43,951 nucleotides of DNA from Lachnospiraceae bacterium (GTDB lineage: Bacteria; Bacillota_A; Clostridia; Lachnospirales; Lachnospiraceae): assembly GCA_016291475.1 (NCBI GenBank), contig JAEEXJ010000012.1, positions 1 to 43,951 on the forward strand. The letters run 5' to 3'. The notes under the pieces are model-generated. The model was not told the origin of the DNA and ran no database searches. It saw only the letters and a list, made by a program, of their open reading frames with translations. This document shows positions 31,097-37,588 of this stretch, in pieces (position 1 is the first letter of the stretch; every line of letters begins with the position of its first letter). Position numbers and translations under genes: made by a program.

Positions 31097-32182
31097 ATGA
31101 AAGAGTTTTTGAAGAGAAAGAACATTGAGATCTCGCTTAAGAGATACGGGATCGATGCACTGGGGGCGATGGCGCAGGGACTTTTCTGTTCACTGCTGAT
31201 CGGAACCATCATCGACACGCTGGGAACCCAGTTCCAAATATCTTATCTGATGGCAACCGTTGCGACTATCGGCGGTGTGGATTATACCGTGGGCGGATTG
31301 GCAAAAGCCATGAGCGGACCTGCAATGGCCGTAGCTATCGGTTATGCACTTAAGTGCCCGCCGCTTGTTCTCTTCAGTATGATAAGCGTGGGATTCGCAT
31401 CCAATGCTCTCGGCGGAGCAGGCGGACCTTTGGCGGTTCTTTTCGTAGCAATCATTGCTGCGGAATTTGGTAAAGCCGTATCAAAAGAGACCAAAATTGA
31501 CATTCTTGTCACTCCTCTTGTTACCATAGGTGTGGGAATGTTCCTGTCATGGCTTATCGCACCTCCCATCGGAACTGCCGCATCATCCGTAGGAAAGCTA
31601 ATCATGTGGGCAACCGATCTTCAGCCCTTCTTAATGGGAATCCTCGTTTCCGTTATCGTAGGGATCGCACTTACTCTTCCCATATCATCAGCTGCGATCT
31701 GCGCTGCGCTTTCACTCACCGGACTTGCGGGCGGAGCTGCCGTTGCGGGATGCTGTGCACAGATGATCGGATTCGCTGTTATCTCTTATAAGGAAAATAA
31801 ATTCGGCGGACTTGTATCTCAGGGCATAGGTACTTCAATGCTCCAGATGGGAAACATTGTAAAGAATCCCAGGATCTGGATCGCGCCTATCGTCACATCA
31901 GCTATAACAGGCCCCATTGCTACCTGTCTTTTCAGACTCAAGATGAACGGGGCTCCCGTAGCATCGGGAATGGGAACCTGCGGATTTGTTGGACCTTTGG
32001 GTGTTTATACCGGATGGATCAAAGACATTGCTGCCGGTACAAAAGGTTCCATTACTCCCAAAGACTGGTGTGGACTGGTGCTTATCTGTTTTGTTTTGCC
32101 TGCGGTCATTACACCTCTTATTCATCAAGTAGTTGTAAAGCTGGGCTGGGTTAAGCCCGGTGATATGAAGATTTCGAATTAG
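31097..32182 (+). CDS. PfoR-type membrane protein (PTS EIIC-2 like)
   Basis: A 361-residue polytopic membrane protein with about nine or ten helices, matching the PTS_EIIC_2 / PfoR group (LMATVATIGGVDYTVGGLAKAMSGPAMAVAIGYALK, SNALGGAGGPLAVLF, APIVTSAITGPIAT and the Gly-rich GMGTCGFVGPLG loop). Such proteins are described as putative toxin-regulating or sugar-permease-like proteins; no phosphorylation domains (EIIA/EIIB) are attached. AAGGAG at 31085-31090 sets the start at 31097; an earlier in-frame ATG at 31034 arises from the palindromic repeat and is rejected. Function unclear, perhaps transport. Confidence 0.85.
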   Translation: MKEFLKRKNIEISLKRYGIDALGAMAQGLFCSLLIGTIIDTLGTQFQISYLMATVATIGGVDYTVGGLAKAMSGPAMAVAIGYALKCPPLVLFSMISVGFASNALGGAGGPLAVLFVAIIAAEFGKAVSKETKIDILVTPLVTIGVGMFLSWLIAPPIGTAASSVGKLIMWATDLQPFLMGILVSVIVGIALTLPISSAAICAALSLTGLAGGAAVAGCCAQMIGFAVISYKENKFGGLVSQGIGTSMLQMGNIVKNPRIWIAPIVTSAITGPIATCLFRLKMNGAPVASGMGTCGFVGPLGVYTGWIKDIAAGTKGSITPKDWCGLVLICFVLPAVITPLIHQVVVKLGWVKPGDMKISN

Positions 32183-32223
32183 GCATTGCCACTGTTAATG
32201 TACCGGGGATAAAGGAGGATACT

Positions 32224-33069
32224 ATGGATTCTATGAACATGCAGCCCGCACCCGAACCGAAGAAGAAAGGTATCGGAAAAGCATTATTTCTGATCATAGG
32301 ACTTGCACTGGGAGCCTTGTTGACCGCTCTTGTTATGTGTATCGTGCTCAAAATGAATTCAGGCGAAACTTCGAAATCCGTAGAGGGTGAGGGGTATGAA
32401 TCACCCGAAGAAGCAGTCACCGCATATCTGAATTACCTGAAAGAGGGAAATCTTGAAGGGGTTATTTCTACATTTGCCGTGGAATCATATGTAGATAATT
32501 ATGATATGGATGAGTATTTCGAATATATTCAGCAATTCAATCCGTTTATAGCAAACGGCGGACAAATGACCACCGGATTTTACTTCGATTCGGATATGGC
32601 GAGAGATTTGAATATTGAAAGCAGAAGAGCATATATACTTTATAACCTTCACAAACAGCTGATGCAGATCATCTCGCATGAAACAGATGAAGAAGAGATC
32701 GTTGAAACGATATCCGACGGAAGATTATATACCTTTGATGAAGACTCTTGTAAATCGGTAATGAAATTTCTTTCTACCGACCCGGAATTAGACAGCATTG
32801 ATATCGGAGATTTTCTTGAACATGAAGATTTCGATCTGCCTGATGACGGAATAAAAAGAACTATGAAAAGCCTGAAAAAGCGCTGGGGTGCGGATGTTGA
32901 ACAGGTGATAGTAGAACTTGAGATCGCAGATGAGGATTATACGCTTTTTATGCTCTGCGTTTGCTATGACGGAAAATGGTATATTGCGGAATTTAATAAT
33001 CCCACTGCTTTAGCGCTTGGAACTAAACCCAACGACCGGGGCCTTGTACACGAAGATGAGCTTCCCTGA
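32224..33069 (+). CDS. Single-pass membrane protein with extracellular domain, unknown
   Basis: A 281-residue protein: short cytoplasmic N-terminus (EPKKKG), one membrane helix at about residues 18-42, then an acidic outer domain that starts with ESPEEAVTAYLNYLKEGNLEGVISTFAVESY, a pattern seen in NTF2-like/DUF4878-type lipoproteins. The C-terminus has a strand ending in CVCYDGKWYIAEFNNP, again typical of that fold. I do not recognise a specific family. AAAGGAGG just upstream supports ATG 32224; 41 bases separate it from the PfoR-like gene. Confidence 0.7.
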   Translation: MDSMNMQPAPEPKKKGIGKALFLIIGLALGALLTALVMCIVLKMNSGETSKSVEGEGYESPEEAVTAYLNYLKEGNLEGVISTFAVESYVDNYDMDEYFEYIQQFNPFIANGGQMTTGFYFDSDMARDLNIESRRAYILYNLHKQLMQIISHETDEEEIVETISDGRLYTFDEDSCKSVMKFLSTDPELDSIDIGDFLEHEDFDLPDDGIKRTMKSLKKRWGADVEQVIVELEIADEDYTLFMLCVCYDGKWYIAEFNNPTALALGTKPNDRGLVHEDELP

Positions 33070-33083
33070 TAAGATCTCGGCAT

Positions 33084-33112
33084 CTTGGTAAGCTTACATG
33101 TACCGCTTGGTA
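33084..33112 (+). promoter_or_regulatory. Possible LytTR-type direct repeat, 22-bp period
   Basis: CTTGGTA at 33084-33090 and 33106-33112, preceding the third LytTR operon. The period equals two helical turns, but the word differs from the GCAAC-type repeats at 9650 and 21240, and the region also contains GTAAGCTTAC and CCGCTTGGTAGCGG palindromes, so the call is weak. Confidence 0.3.
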
Positions 33113-33164
33113 GCGGAGGTATTGTGCTCATAAAATAAGCCCGATAATATGTAGCCATAACAGA

Positions 33165-33195
33165 TGAGTCAGTGGGGACGGTTCTTTCTGACTCA
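33165..33195. repeat. Short palindromic repeat, TGAGTCAG arms
   Basis: TGAGTCAG and CTGACTCA arms around GGGGACGGTTC, ending just before the ribosome binding site of the next gene (AAAGGAGG). A diverged reverse copy lies at 34787-34815, so the third LytTR operon is bracketed by an inverted pair. Confidence 0.88.
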
Positions 33196-33212
33196 AAAAG
33201 GAGGAAAAAGTT

Positions 33213-33797
33213 ATGACTACATATATGATAAGTGAATGTACCGAGAGTTTGAACGCACTCCGTAAGGATGCGGCCCGACTTCAGAAAAGGGGACTGCCAT
33301 TCATGATGGCGTCGGTTCTTCTCTGGACCGGTATCATGTTTTCGACCGTCTGCATTGAGAACATTAATGAGAGGAACTTCTTTATTTTCTGTTCTTCGGC
33401 ACTTCTGATGCCGCTTGCATCGGCCTTCGGAAAAATGCTGGGCGTAAACATATACCAGAAGACAACGAACCCGATAAACAAACTGGGATTCTTATGTAAC
33501 ATCAATCAGTTCCTGTATCTGCCCATCGCAATGTGGGCATACAATGCACATCCCGAATCCATGCTTTTGATCTACGCCATAATCTTCGCGGCACACCTTC
33601 TTCCCTTTTCATGGGTGTATAACAGCAGGATTTATTTCACGGCATCCATGGTCGAATCCATCGGGGTCATATTACTCGGATACAGATTCGGTTATCCCGT
33701 CGCAATGGGATTCATAGTTGCAATGCAGCTGATCGTGTGTATCAGACTTTTCATGCAAGTAAATGAGGACGAAAGAGAAGTTGAAAGTAACGATTGA
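33213..33797 (+). CDS. Small polytopic membrane protein (possibly DUF7010-like)
   Basis: A 194-residue protein with five or six membrane helices (about residues 28-46, 52-70, 95-115, 118-138, 142-160, 165-182) and a charged C-terminal tail. The pattern LRKDAARLQKRGLPFMMASVLLW followed by FFIFCSSALLMPLASAFGKMLG resembles DUF7010-type proteins; I am not certain. AAAGGAGG serves ATG 33213. The LytTR gene overlaps its 3' end by 17 bases, so the two are translated from the same message. It may be the output gene of the third LytTR system, as the hydrolase and ABC exporter are for the first two. Confidence 0.65.
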   Translation: MTTYMISECTESLNALRKDAARLQKRGLPFMMASVLLWTGIMFSTVCIENINERNFFIFCSSALLMPLASAFGKMLGVNIYQKTTNPINKLGFLCNINQFLYLPIAMWAYNAHPESMLLIYAIIFAAHLLPFSWVYNSRIYFTASMVESIGVILLGYRFGYPVAMGFIVAMQLIVCIRLFMQVNEDEREVESND

Positions 33798-34224
33798 AAG
33801 AGATCAAAAAGAAAACGTCGTATTCGCCGAGATTCATTGCAAAGATGTGACGGAGGACGTGTCGAGACTGGAGCGGTACATCAGAAACTTCGACACATTC
33901 ATTCCGGCGAAAGAAGACGGGAGCAATGTGAACGTATCTACCGAAGATATTTATTACATAGAATCGGTGGACAAGAAGACGTTTATCTATACAGAGAAAA
34001 GTGTCTCTACGACGGACAAGAGATTATACGAACTCGAAGAAATGTTAGATAATAAAGACTTCTTCAGATGCTCCAAATCCATGATCGTGCATTTAAATAA
34101 GGTATTAAGTCTTAAGCCGGAGATTACCAGGAATATCCGTGCAACTCTCAAAAACGGAGAAGTGATCCTGATCTCAAGGCGTTATGCATCGGACCTTAAG
34201 AAACTTCTCGGAATAGGTGGCTGA
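33781..34224 (+). CDS. LytTR DNA-binding regulator, copy 3
   Basis: A 147-residue regulator with the LytTR domain at about residues 50-147 (IYYIESVDKKTFIYTEKS, FRCSKSMIVHLNKVLSLKPEITRNIRATL, ISRRYASDLKKLLG). The start TTG at 33781 gives MKVTIERD, lining up with MKINLFED and MKINIDVD of the two paralogs; the ATG at 33763 has no ribosome binding site and would add six residues. No receiver domain. It overlaps the small membrane gene upstream and is followed by a DUF3021-like gene after one base, the same arrangement as at 10737 and 22888. Confidence 0.9.
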   Translation: MKVTIERDQKENVVFAEIHCKDVTEDVSRLERYIRNFDTFIPAKEDGSNVNVSTEDIYYIESVDKKTFIYTEKSVSTTDKRLYELEEMLDNKDFFRCSKSMIVHLNKVLSLKPEITRNIRATLKNGEVILISRRYASDLKKLLGIGG

Positions 34225-34225
34225 T

Positions 34226-34666
34226 ATGAGTTATTTTGTCAAAAGAATGCTGACGGTCTTCAGAAACACTCTGGCTTTTTCCTATGCCTGGACGGTTCTG
34301 TGCTCGGCGGTTATTGTATGGGGATTGGGCGGAGGCTCACTCTCTGTCGGTTTCCTTTTTAAATTACTTGCACTGTGTGCATGGGGATCTGCCTGCTTTG
34401 CGGGTTGCTTCTTTAATTCATTGTTCGATAAGAAGGGGTTCATCTTCTGCCTGACGCTGTTTTACATATTGTTTTTGCCGGTGGAGATCTTTATCTATTA
34501 CTCCATGGGGCTTTTCGTCGGTGGCGGAAGTCCGTTGGTATGGATAATTTTCTGGGCATCGGTTATCTCCTTGTATATGACGGCAATACTGATAGACAGG
34601 CTGATATTTAAGCGAAGAGGCGCGGAGTACACGCAGAAACTGAAAGAATACAACGAAAGTAAATAG
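34226..34666 (+). CDS. DUF3021-like membrane protein, partner of LytTR copy 3
   Basis: A 146-residue protein with four hydrophobic segments (about residues 15-37, 45-65, 75-97, 102-125) and a charged tail (KRRGAEYTQKLKEYNESK). Size, topology and position match the DUF3021 proteins at 11207 and 23330, although sequence identity is low. ATG 34226 has AGGTGG at 34215-34220; GTG 34217 overlapping the LytTR stop is possible. A strong terminator follows at 34679. Confidence 0.72.
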   Translation: MSYFVKRMLTVFRNTLAFSYAWTVLCSAVIVWGLGGGSLSVGFLFKLLALCAWGSACFAGCFFNSLFDKKGFIFCLTLFYILFLPVEIFIYYSMGLFVGGGSPLVWIIFWASVISLYMTAILIDRLIFKRRGAEYTQKLKEYNESK

Positions 34667-34678
34667 AAACGGTGTCTC

Positions 34679-34711
34679 AAAGGCCGGCAGGTAACCCTGC
34701 CGGCCTTTTTT
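34679..34711 (+). terminator. Strong intrinsic terminator of the third LytTR operon
   Basis: GC-rich stem AAGGCCGGCAGG pairing with CCTGCCGGCCTT around a short loop, followed by a run of T. Confidence 0.92.
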
Positions 34712-34713
34712 GT

Positions 34714-34784
34714 GTGAAACAGGGGGACGGTTCTGTCGTTCCACATGATTCTTGTGGAACGACAGAACCGTCCCCCTGTTTCAC
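34714..34784. repeat. Long palindromic repeat with perfect 31-bp arms
   Basis: Arms 34714-34744 and 34754-34784 pair completely around a 9-base loop. They begin GTGAAACAGGGGGACGG and end CGTTCCAC. It is almost identical to the inner part of the 30979-31080 repeat. Confidence 0.92.
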
Positions 34785-34786
34785 GT

Positions 34787-34815
34787 GAGTCAGAAAGAAC
34801 TGTCCTCACTGACTC
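34787..34815. repeat. Diverged short palindromic repeat (reverse orientation)
   Basis: GAGTCAG and CTGACTC arms around AAAGAACTGTCCTCA. This is the reverse complement of the 33165 element with several substitutions (AACTGTCCTC against AACCGTCCCC), directly abutting the 34714 repeat. Confidence 0.8.
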
Positions 34816-34826
34816 TTAAATTTTTG

Positions 34827-34900
34827 TTGACTTTTAAGAAATATCTTATAAAATGGTATCGGTTAGAGAATACTAACAGCAGATAATGATAGCTAACATT
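34827..34900 (+). promoter_or_regulatory. Promoter and candidate iron-responsive operator of feoAB
   Basis: TTGACT (34827-34832), 16-base spacer, TAAAAT (34849-34854; TATAAA at 34847 also possible). Downstream, GTTAG (34862-34866) and CTAAC (34873-34877) form a palindrome, and GATAATGATAGCTAACATT (34882-34900) has the left half of a Fur box (GATAATGAT). Either could be bound by a Fur or DtxR-type regulator; none is encoded next to feo. Confidence 0.5.
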
Positions 34901-34937
34901 TGTTATATATTAATAACTTACGGAAGGAGGCCCGAAT

Positions 34938-35147
34938 ATGACGCTTAATGATGCTGAACTCGAAAAAGAATATGTGATCACCGGTATTACCACCGGAGAC
35001 GAAGAAATGGAGAGCTTCCTGTTTACACTCGGATGCTACAGCGGAGAGAAGATCACCGTTGTCGATAAAAAGAAGAATCTTGTAGTTTCCATCAAGGACG
35101 CAAGATACAACATCGATAGGGAACTGGCTGACGCTATATGCATTTAG
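34938..35147 (+). CDS. feoA: Ferrous iron transport protein A
   Basis: A 69-residue SH3-like FeoA protein that regulates the FeoB channel from the cytoplasm. Seen: an ITGITTGDEEMESFLFTLGCYSGEKITVVDKKKNLVVSIKDARYNIDRELADAICI pattern that covers the whole domain (split here for brevity: the GCYSGEKITV turn is the key family feature). Length is normal for stand-alone FeoA. A strong GGAAGGAGG lies just before ATG 34938. feoB follows 65 bases later with a palindromic repeat between them. Confidence 0.9.
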   Translation: MTLNDAELEKEYVITGITTGDEEMESFLFTLGCYSGEKITVVDKKKNLVVSIKDARYNIDRELADAICI

Positions 35148-35185
35148 GTGACAGGTGATGGTAGGGACACTTCAATTTTGTCACC
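35147..35185. repeat. Palindromic repeat of the GTCACC type between feoA and feoB
   Basis: GGTGACA (35147-35153) and TGTCACC (35179-35185) arms around a centre with TAGGGACACTTCAATTT. It shares GGGAC-N-C..TCA-TTTTGTCACC with the 23798-23856 repeat. It touches the feoA stop codon. Confidence 0.78.
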
Positions 35186-35212
35186 AAAGATATATAAAAG
35201 GAGGATTTTGAA

Positions 35213-37204
35213 ATGAGACTTGCCATGACGGGCAACCCCAACAGCGGAAAAACAACAATGTTCAACGCTTTGACGGGCAGACGCGAAAAGATCGGTAACT
35301 GGGCGGGTGTTACCGTAGATAAGAAAGAAAGCGCCATCAAGAAGAATTTTTACGAAGGAAGCGAGGAACTTATCGCAGTTGACCTCCCCGGCGCATATTC
35401 AATGTCGCCCTTTACCAGTGAAGAGAGCATTACCAGCGCGTATGTCAGAAACGAGCGCCCCGATGCCATCATCAACATTGTTGATGCGACAAATCTCAGC
35501 AGAAGCCTCTTTTTCACCACTCAGCTGCTCGAACTCGGTATTCCCGTAGTCGTAGCTCTGAATAAATCCGATATTAATGAAAAGAAAGAAACACAGATCA
35601 ACGAAAAGCTCCTGTCCGAAAAGCTCGGATGCCCCGTTATCAAGACGGTTTCAACCGACGAGAAGGGACTTAAGGATGTTGTTGCCGCTGCCGTAGAACT
35701 TAATGGCAAGGGACAGAAGGCTCCTTACAATCAGGGAGACATCAATCTTCACGATAAGGCAGAAGTTGAAGCGGCGGACAGAAAGAGATTCGACTTTGTT
35801 AATAAGATCGTTAAGGATGTAGAAGTACGTAAGGTACAGACCAAAGATAAGACCAAGGCCGATAAGGTAGATGCGATCCTTACCCATCCCGTTCTCGGAC
35901 TTATCATTTTCGCAGGAATCATGTGGGCTGTATTCTATATCTCACAGTCAACCGTAGGAACCTGGCTTGCTGATTATTTAGTAGGCTGGATCGAGACTTT
36001 CCAGGAATATGTGGGCGGACTTATGGAGGATGCAAATCCCCTTCTCTATGCCCTCCTTGTTGACGGTATCATCGGAGGCGTAGGTGCGGTAGTAGGATTC
36101 CTTCCTCTCGTAATGGTAATGTATTTCCTCCTTGCACTTCTTGAGGACTGCGGATACATGTCCAGAGCTACCGTAGTTCTGGATCCCATCTTTAAGAAAG
36201 TAGGACTTTCCGGAAAATCCGTTATCCCCATGATCATCGGAACCGGTTGCGGAATCCCCGCTATCATGGCCTGCCGTACCATTAAGAACGAAAGAGAAAG
36301 AAGATCCACCGCAATGCTTGCAACATTCATGCCCTGCGGCGCCAAGATCCCCGTAATCGCTCTTTTTGCCGGCGCATTCTTCCCCGAATCAAAATGGGTC
36401 AGCCCTGTAATGTACTTCACCGGAATCGCACTTGTTCTTCTCGGAGCGGTTCTCATCAAGGCCATCACAGGAGCCAAGTACAGAAAGTCATTCTTCATCA
36501 TCGAGCTTCCCGAGTACAAGCTTCCTTCACTTAAGCTGGCTCTCGGCTCCATGCTCGACAGAGGTAAGGCATATATCGTAAAAGCGGGAACCATCATTCT
36601 CGTATGTAACACCATCGTTCAGATCATGCAGTCCTTCAACTGGCATTTCGAAGTAGTTGAAGAGGGAATGGAAGATACCTCCATCCTTGCAAGTATCGCA
36701 GGACCTTTCGGAGTATTACTTGTTCCTATTGTAGGCATCGCCGCATGGCAGCTTGCTGCAGCGGCTATCACCGGATTCATCGCCAAAGAGAACGTTGTCG
36801 GAACCATCGCTACAGTTTATGCGATCACCAACTTCATCGATACCGAAGAGCTTGAGCTTGTGGGAAGCGGAAGTGCGGTTGCGGCAGCTATGGGAATCAC
36901 CAAGGTTGCAGCTCTTGCCTATCTTATGTTCAACCTCTACACACCTCCGTGCTTTGCTGCACTTGGTGCGATGAATTCCGAAATGCAGAGCAAGAAGTGG
37001 CTCTGGGGTGCCATCGGACTCCAACTTGCTACCGGATATACCATCGGTTTCCTCGTATATCAGATCGGAACTCTTGTAACTACCGGAGCACTCGGAGCAG
37101 GCTTCATCGGAGGCCTTGCCGCAGTACTTTGCTTTGCCGCCATCATTACCTACCTTATCATTAAGGCAAACAAGGCAGTCGAAGTTAACTACAAACTCAG
37201 CTAA
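35213..37204 (+). CDS. feoB: Ferrous iron transport protein B
   Basis: A 663-residue Fe(II) uptake protein. The N-terminal G domain shows GNPNSGKTT (residues 7-15), DLPGAYSM (G3) and LNKSDI (G4); the membrane part (about residues 225-655) has the gate motifs GCGIPAIMACRTI and MPCGAKIPVIALFAGAFF. The length fits FeoB without the usual extra FeoA fusion. AAAGGAGG before ATG 35213. Forms an operon with feoA upstream and the small Cys-rich protein downstream, typical of Clostridia. Iron would be the ligand; regulation by the operator upstream of feoA is likely. Confidence 0.97.
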   Translation: MRLAMTGNPNSGKTTMFNALTGRREKIGNWAGVTVDKKESAIKKNFYEGSEELIAVDLPGAYSMSPFTSEESITSAYVRNERPDAIINIVDATNLSRSLFFTTQLLELGIPVVVALNKSDINEKKETQINEKLLSEKLGCPVIKTVSTDEKGLKDVVAAAVELNGKGQKAPYNQGDINLHDKAEVEAADRKRFDFVNKIVKDVEVRKVQTKDKTKADKVDAILTHPVLGLIIFAGIMWAVFYISQSTVGTWLADYLVGWIETFQEYVGGLMEDANPLLYALLVDGIIGGVGAVVGFLPLVMVMYFLLALLEDCGYMSRATVVLDPIFKKVGLSGKSVIPMIIGTGCGIPAIMACRTIKNERERRSTAMLATFMPCGAKIPVIALFAGAFFPESKWVSPVMYFTGIALVLLGAVLIKAITGAKYRKSFFIIELPEYKLPSLKLALGSMLDRGKAYIVKAGTIILVCNTIVQIMQSFNWHFEVVEEGMEDTSILASIAGPFGVLLVPIVGIAAWQLAAAAITGFIAKENVVGTIATVYAITNFIDTEELELVGSGSAVAAAMGITKVAALAYLMFNLYTPPCFAALGAMNSEMQSKKWLWGAIGLQLATGYTIGFLVYQIGTLVTTGALGAGFIGGLAAVLCFAAIITYLIIKANKAVEVNYKLS

Positions 37205-37242
37205 GCTAATACCGGACATAATCTGTTTTTCTCCTATTCAGA

Positions 37243-37289
37243 GATGACGCAGGTCCATCGGAGACGATTCCCCCATGGACCCCGTCATC
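37243..37289 (+). other. Intercistronic hairpin after feoB
   Basis: GATGACG..GGTCCAT pairs with ATGGACC..CGTCATC (15 pairs, one bulge) around a 16-base loop. No T-run follows, so it may protect the feoAB message or tune expression of the small gene downstream. Confidence 0.6.
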
Positions 37290-37307
37290 AACCTCGAGGT
37301 GATCAAA

Positions 37308-37451
37308 ATGACCAACATCATTGCAACAATCGTAATATTGGCTCTTTTTGCGGGATCTTCCTACTATATATATAAGGAGAAAAAGAAAGGCGTGCATTGC
37401 ATAGGATGTCCGTCCGCAGGAAATTGTCCGCATTGTAAAAAGAAAATCTGA
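37308..37451 (+). CDS. FeoB-associated Cys-rich membrane protein
   Basis: A 47-residue protein. One membrane helix (about residues 3-22), then a Lys-rich segment and four cysteines in CIGC and CPHC (Cys31, 34, 40, 43), the signature of the FeoB-associated Cys-rich family, probably metal-binding. GAGGTGATC at 37296-37304 is a near-perfect Shine-Dalgarno sequence placed 8 bases ahead of ATG 37308; an in-frame ATG at 37275 lies in a hairpin and is unlikely. It follows feoB by about 100 bases and probably shares its transcript; a terminator follows. Confidence 0.88.
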   Translation: MTNIIATIVILALFAGSSYYIYKEKKKGVHCIGCPSAGNCPHCKKKI

Positions 37452-37461
37452 AAATGTAGAG

Positions 37462-37500
37462 AATGAGTCAAGGAGCTCCGCGCAGTCTTGACTCATTTTT
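37462..37500 (+). terminator. Terminator of the feo operon, overlapping the next promoter
   Basis: AATGAGTCAAG pairs with CTTGACTCATT around a 14-base loop, followed by TTTTT. Its arms resemble the TGAGTCA arms of the short repeats, but the centre lacks GGGACGGTTC. Confidence 0.85.
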
Positions 37501-37515
37501 TATATGTGATAATAT
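37488..37515 (+). promoter_or_regulatory. Promoter of the SulP gene, -35 inside the terminator stem
   Basis: TTGACT (37488-37493) lies in the second arm of the terminator; TAATAT (37510-37515) follows after a 16-base spacer. Both features are short, so the pairing could be fortuitous. Confidence 0.4.
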
Positions 37516-37588
37516 AAGCAAAGTTTGAAAAAGATAACGTGGGGTTGCTATTCGGGGAAGATTAGAAAGGATATATAGGCGCAAAAAA

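Noticed and set aside
4702..34815. CRISPR interpretation of the dispersed palindromic repeats
   Set aside because: Copies are kilobases apart, have variable arms and no regular spacers; no cas genes are present.
37275..37307. ATG 37275 as start of the FeoB-associated protein
   Set aside because: It lies in a hairpin arm without a ribosome binding site; ATG 37308 has a near-perfect one and gives the usual length.
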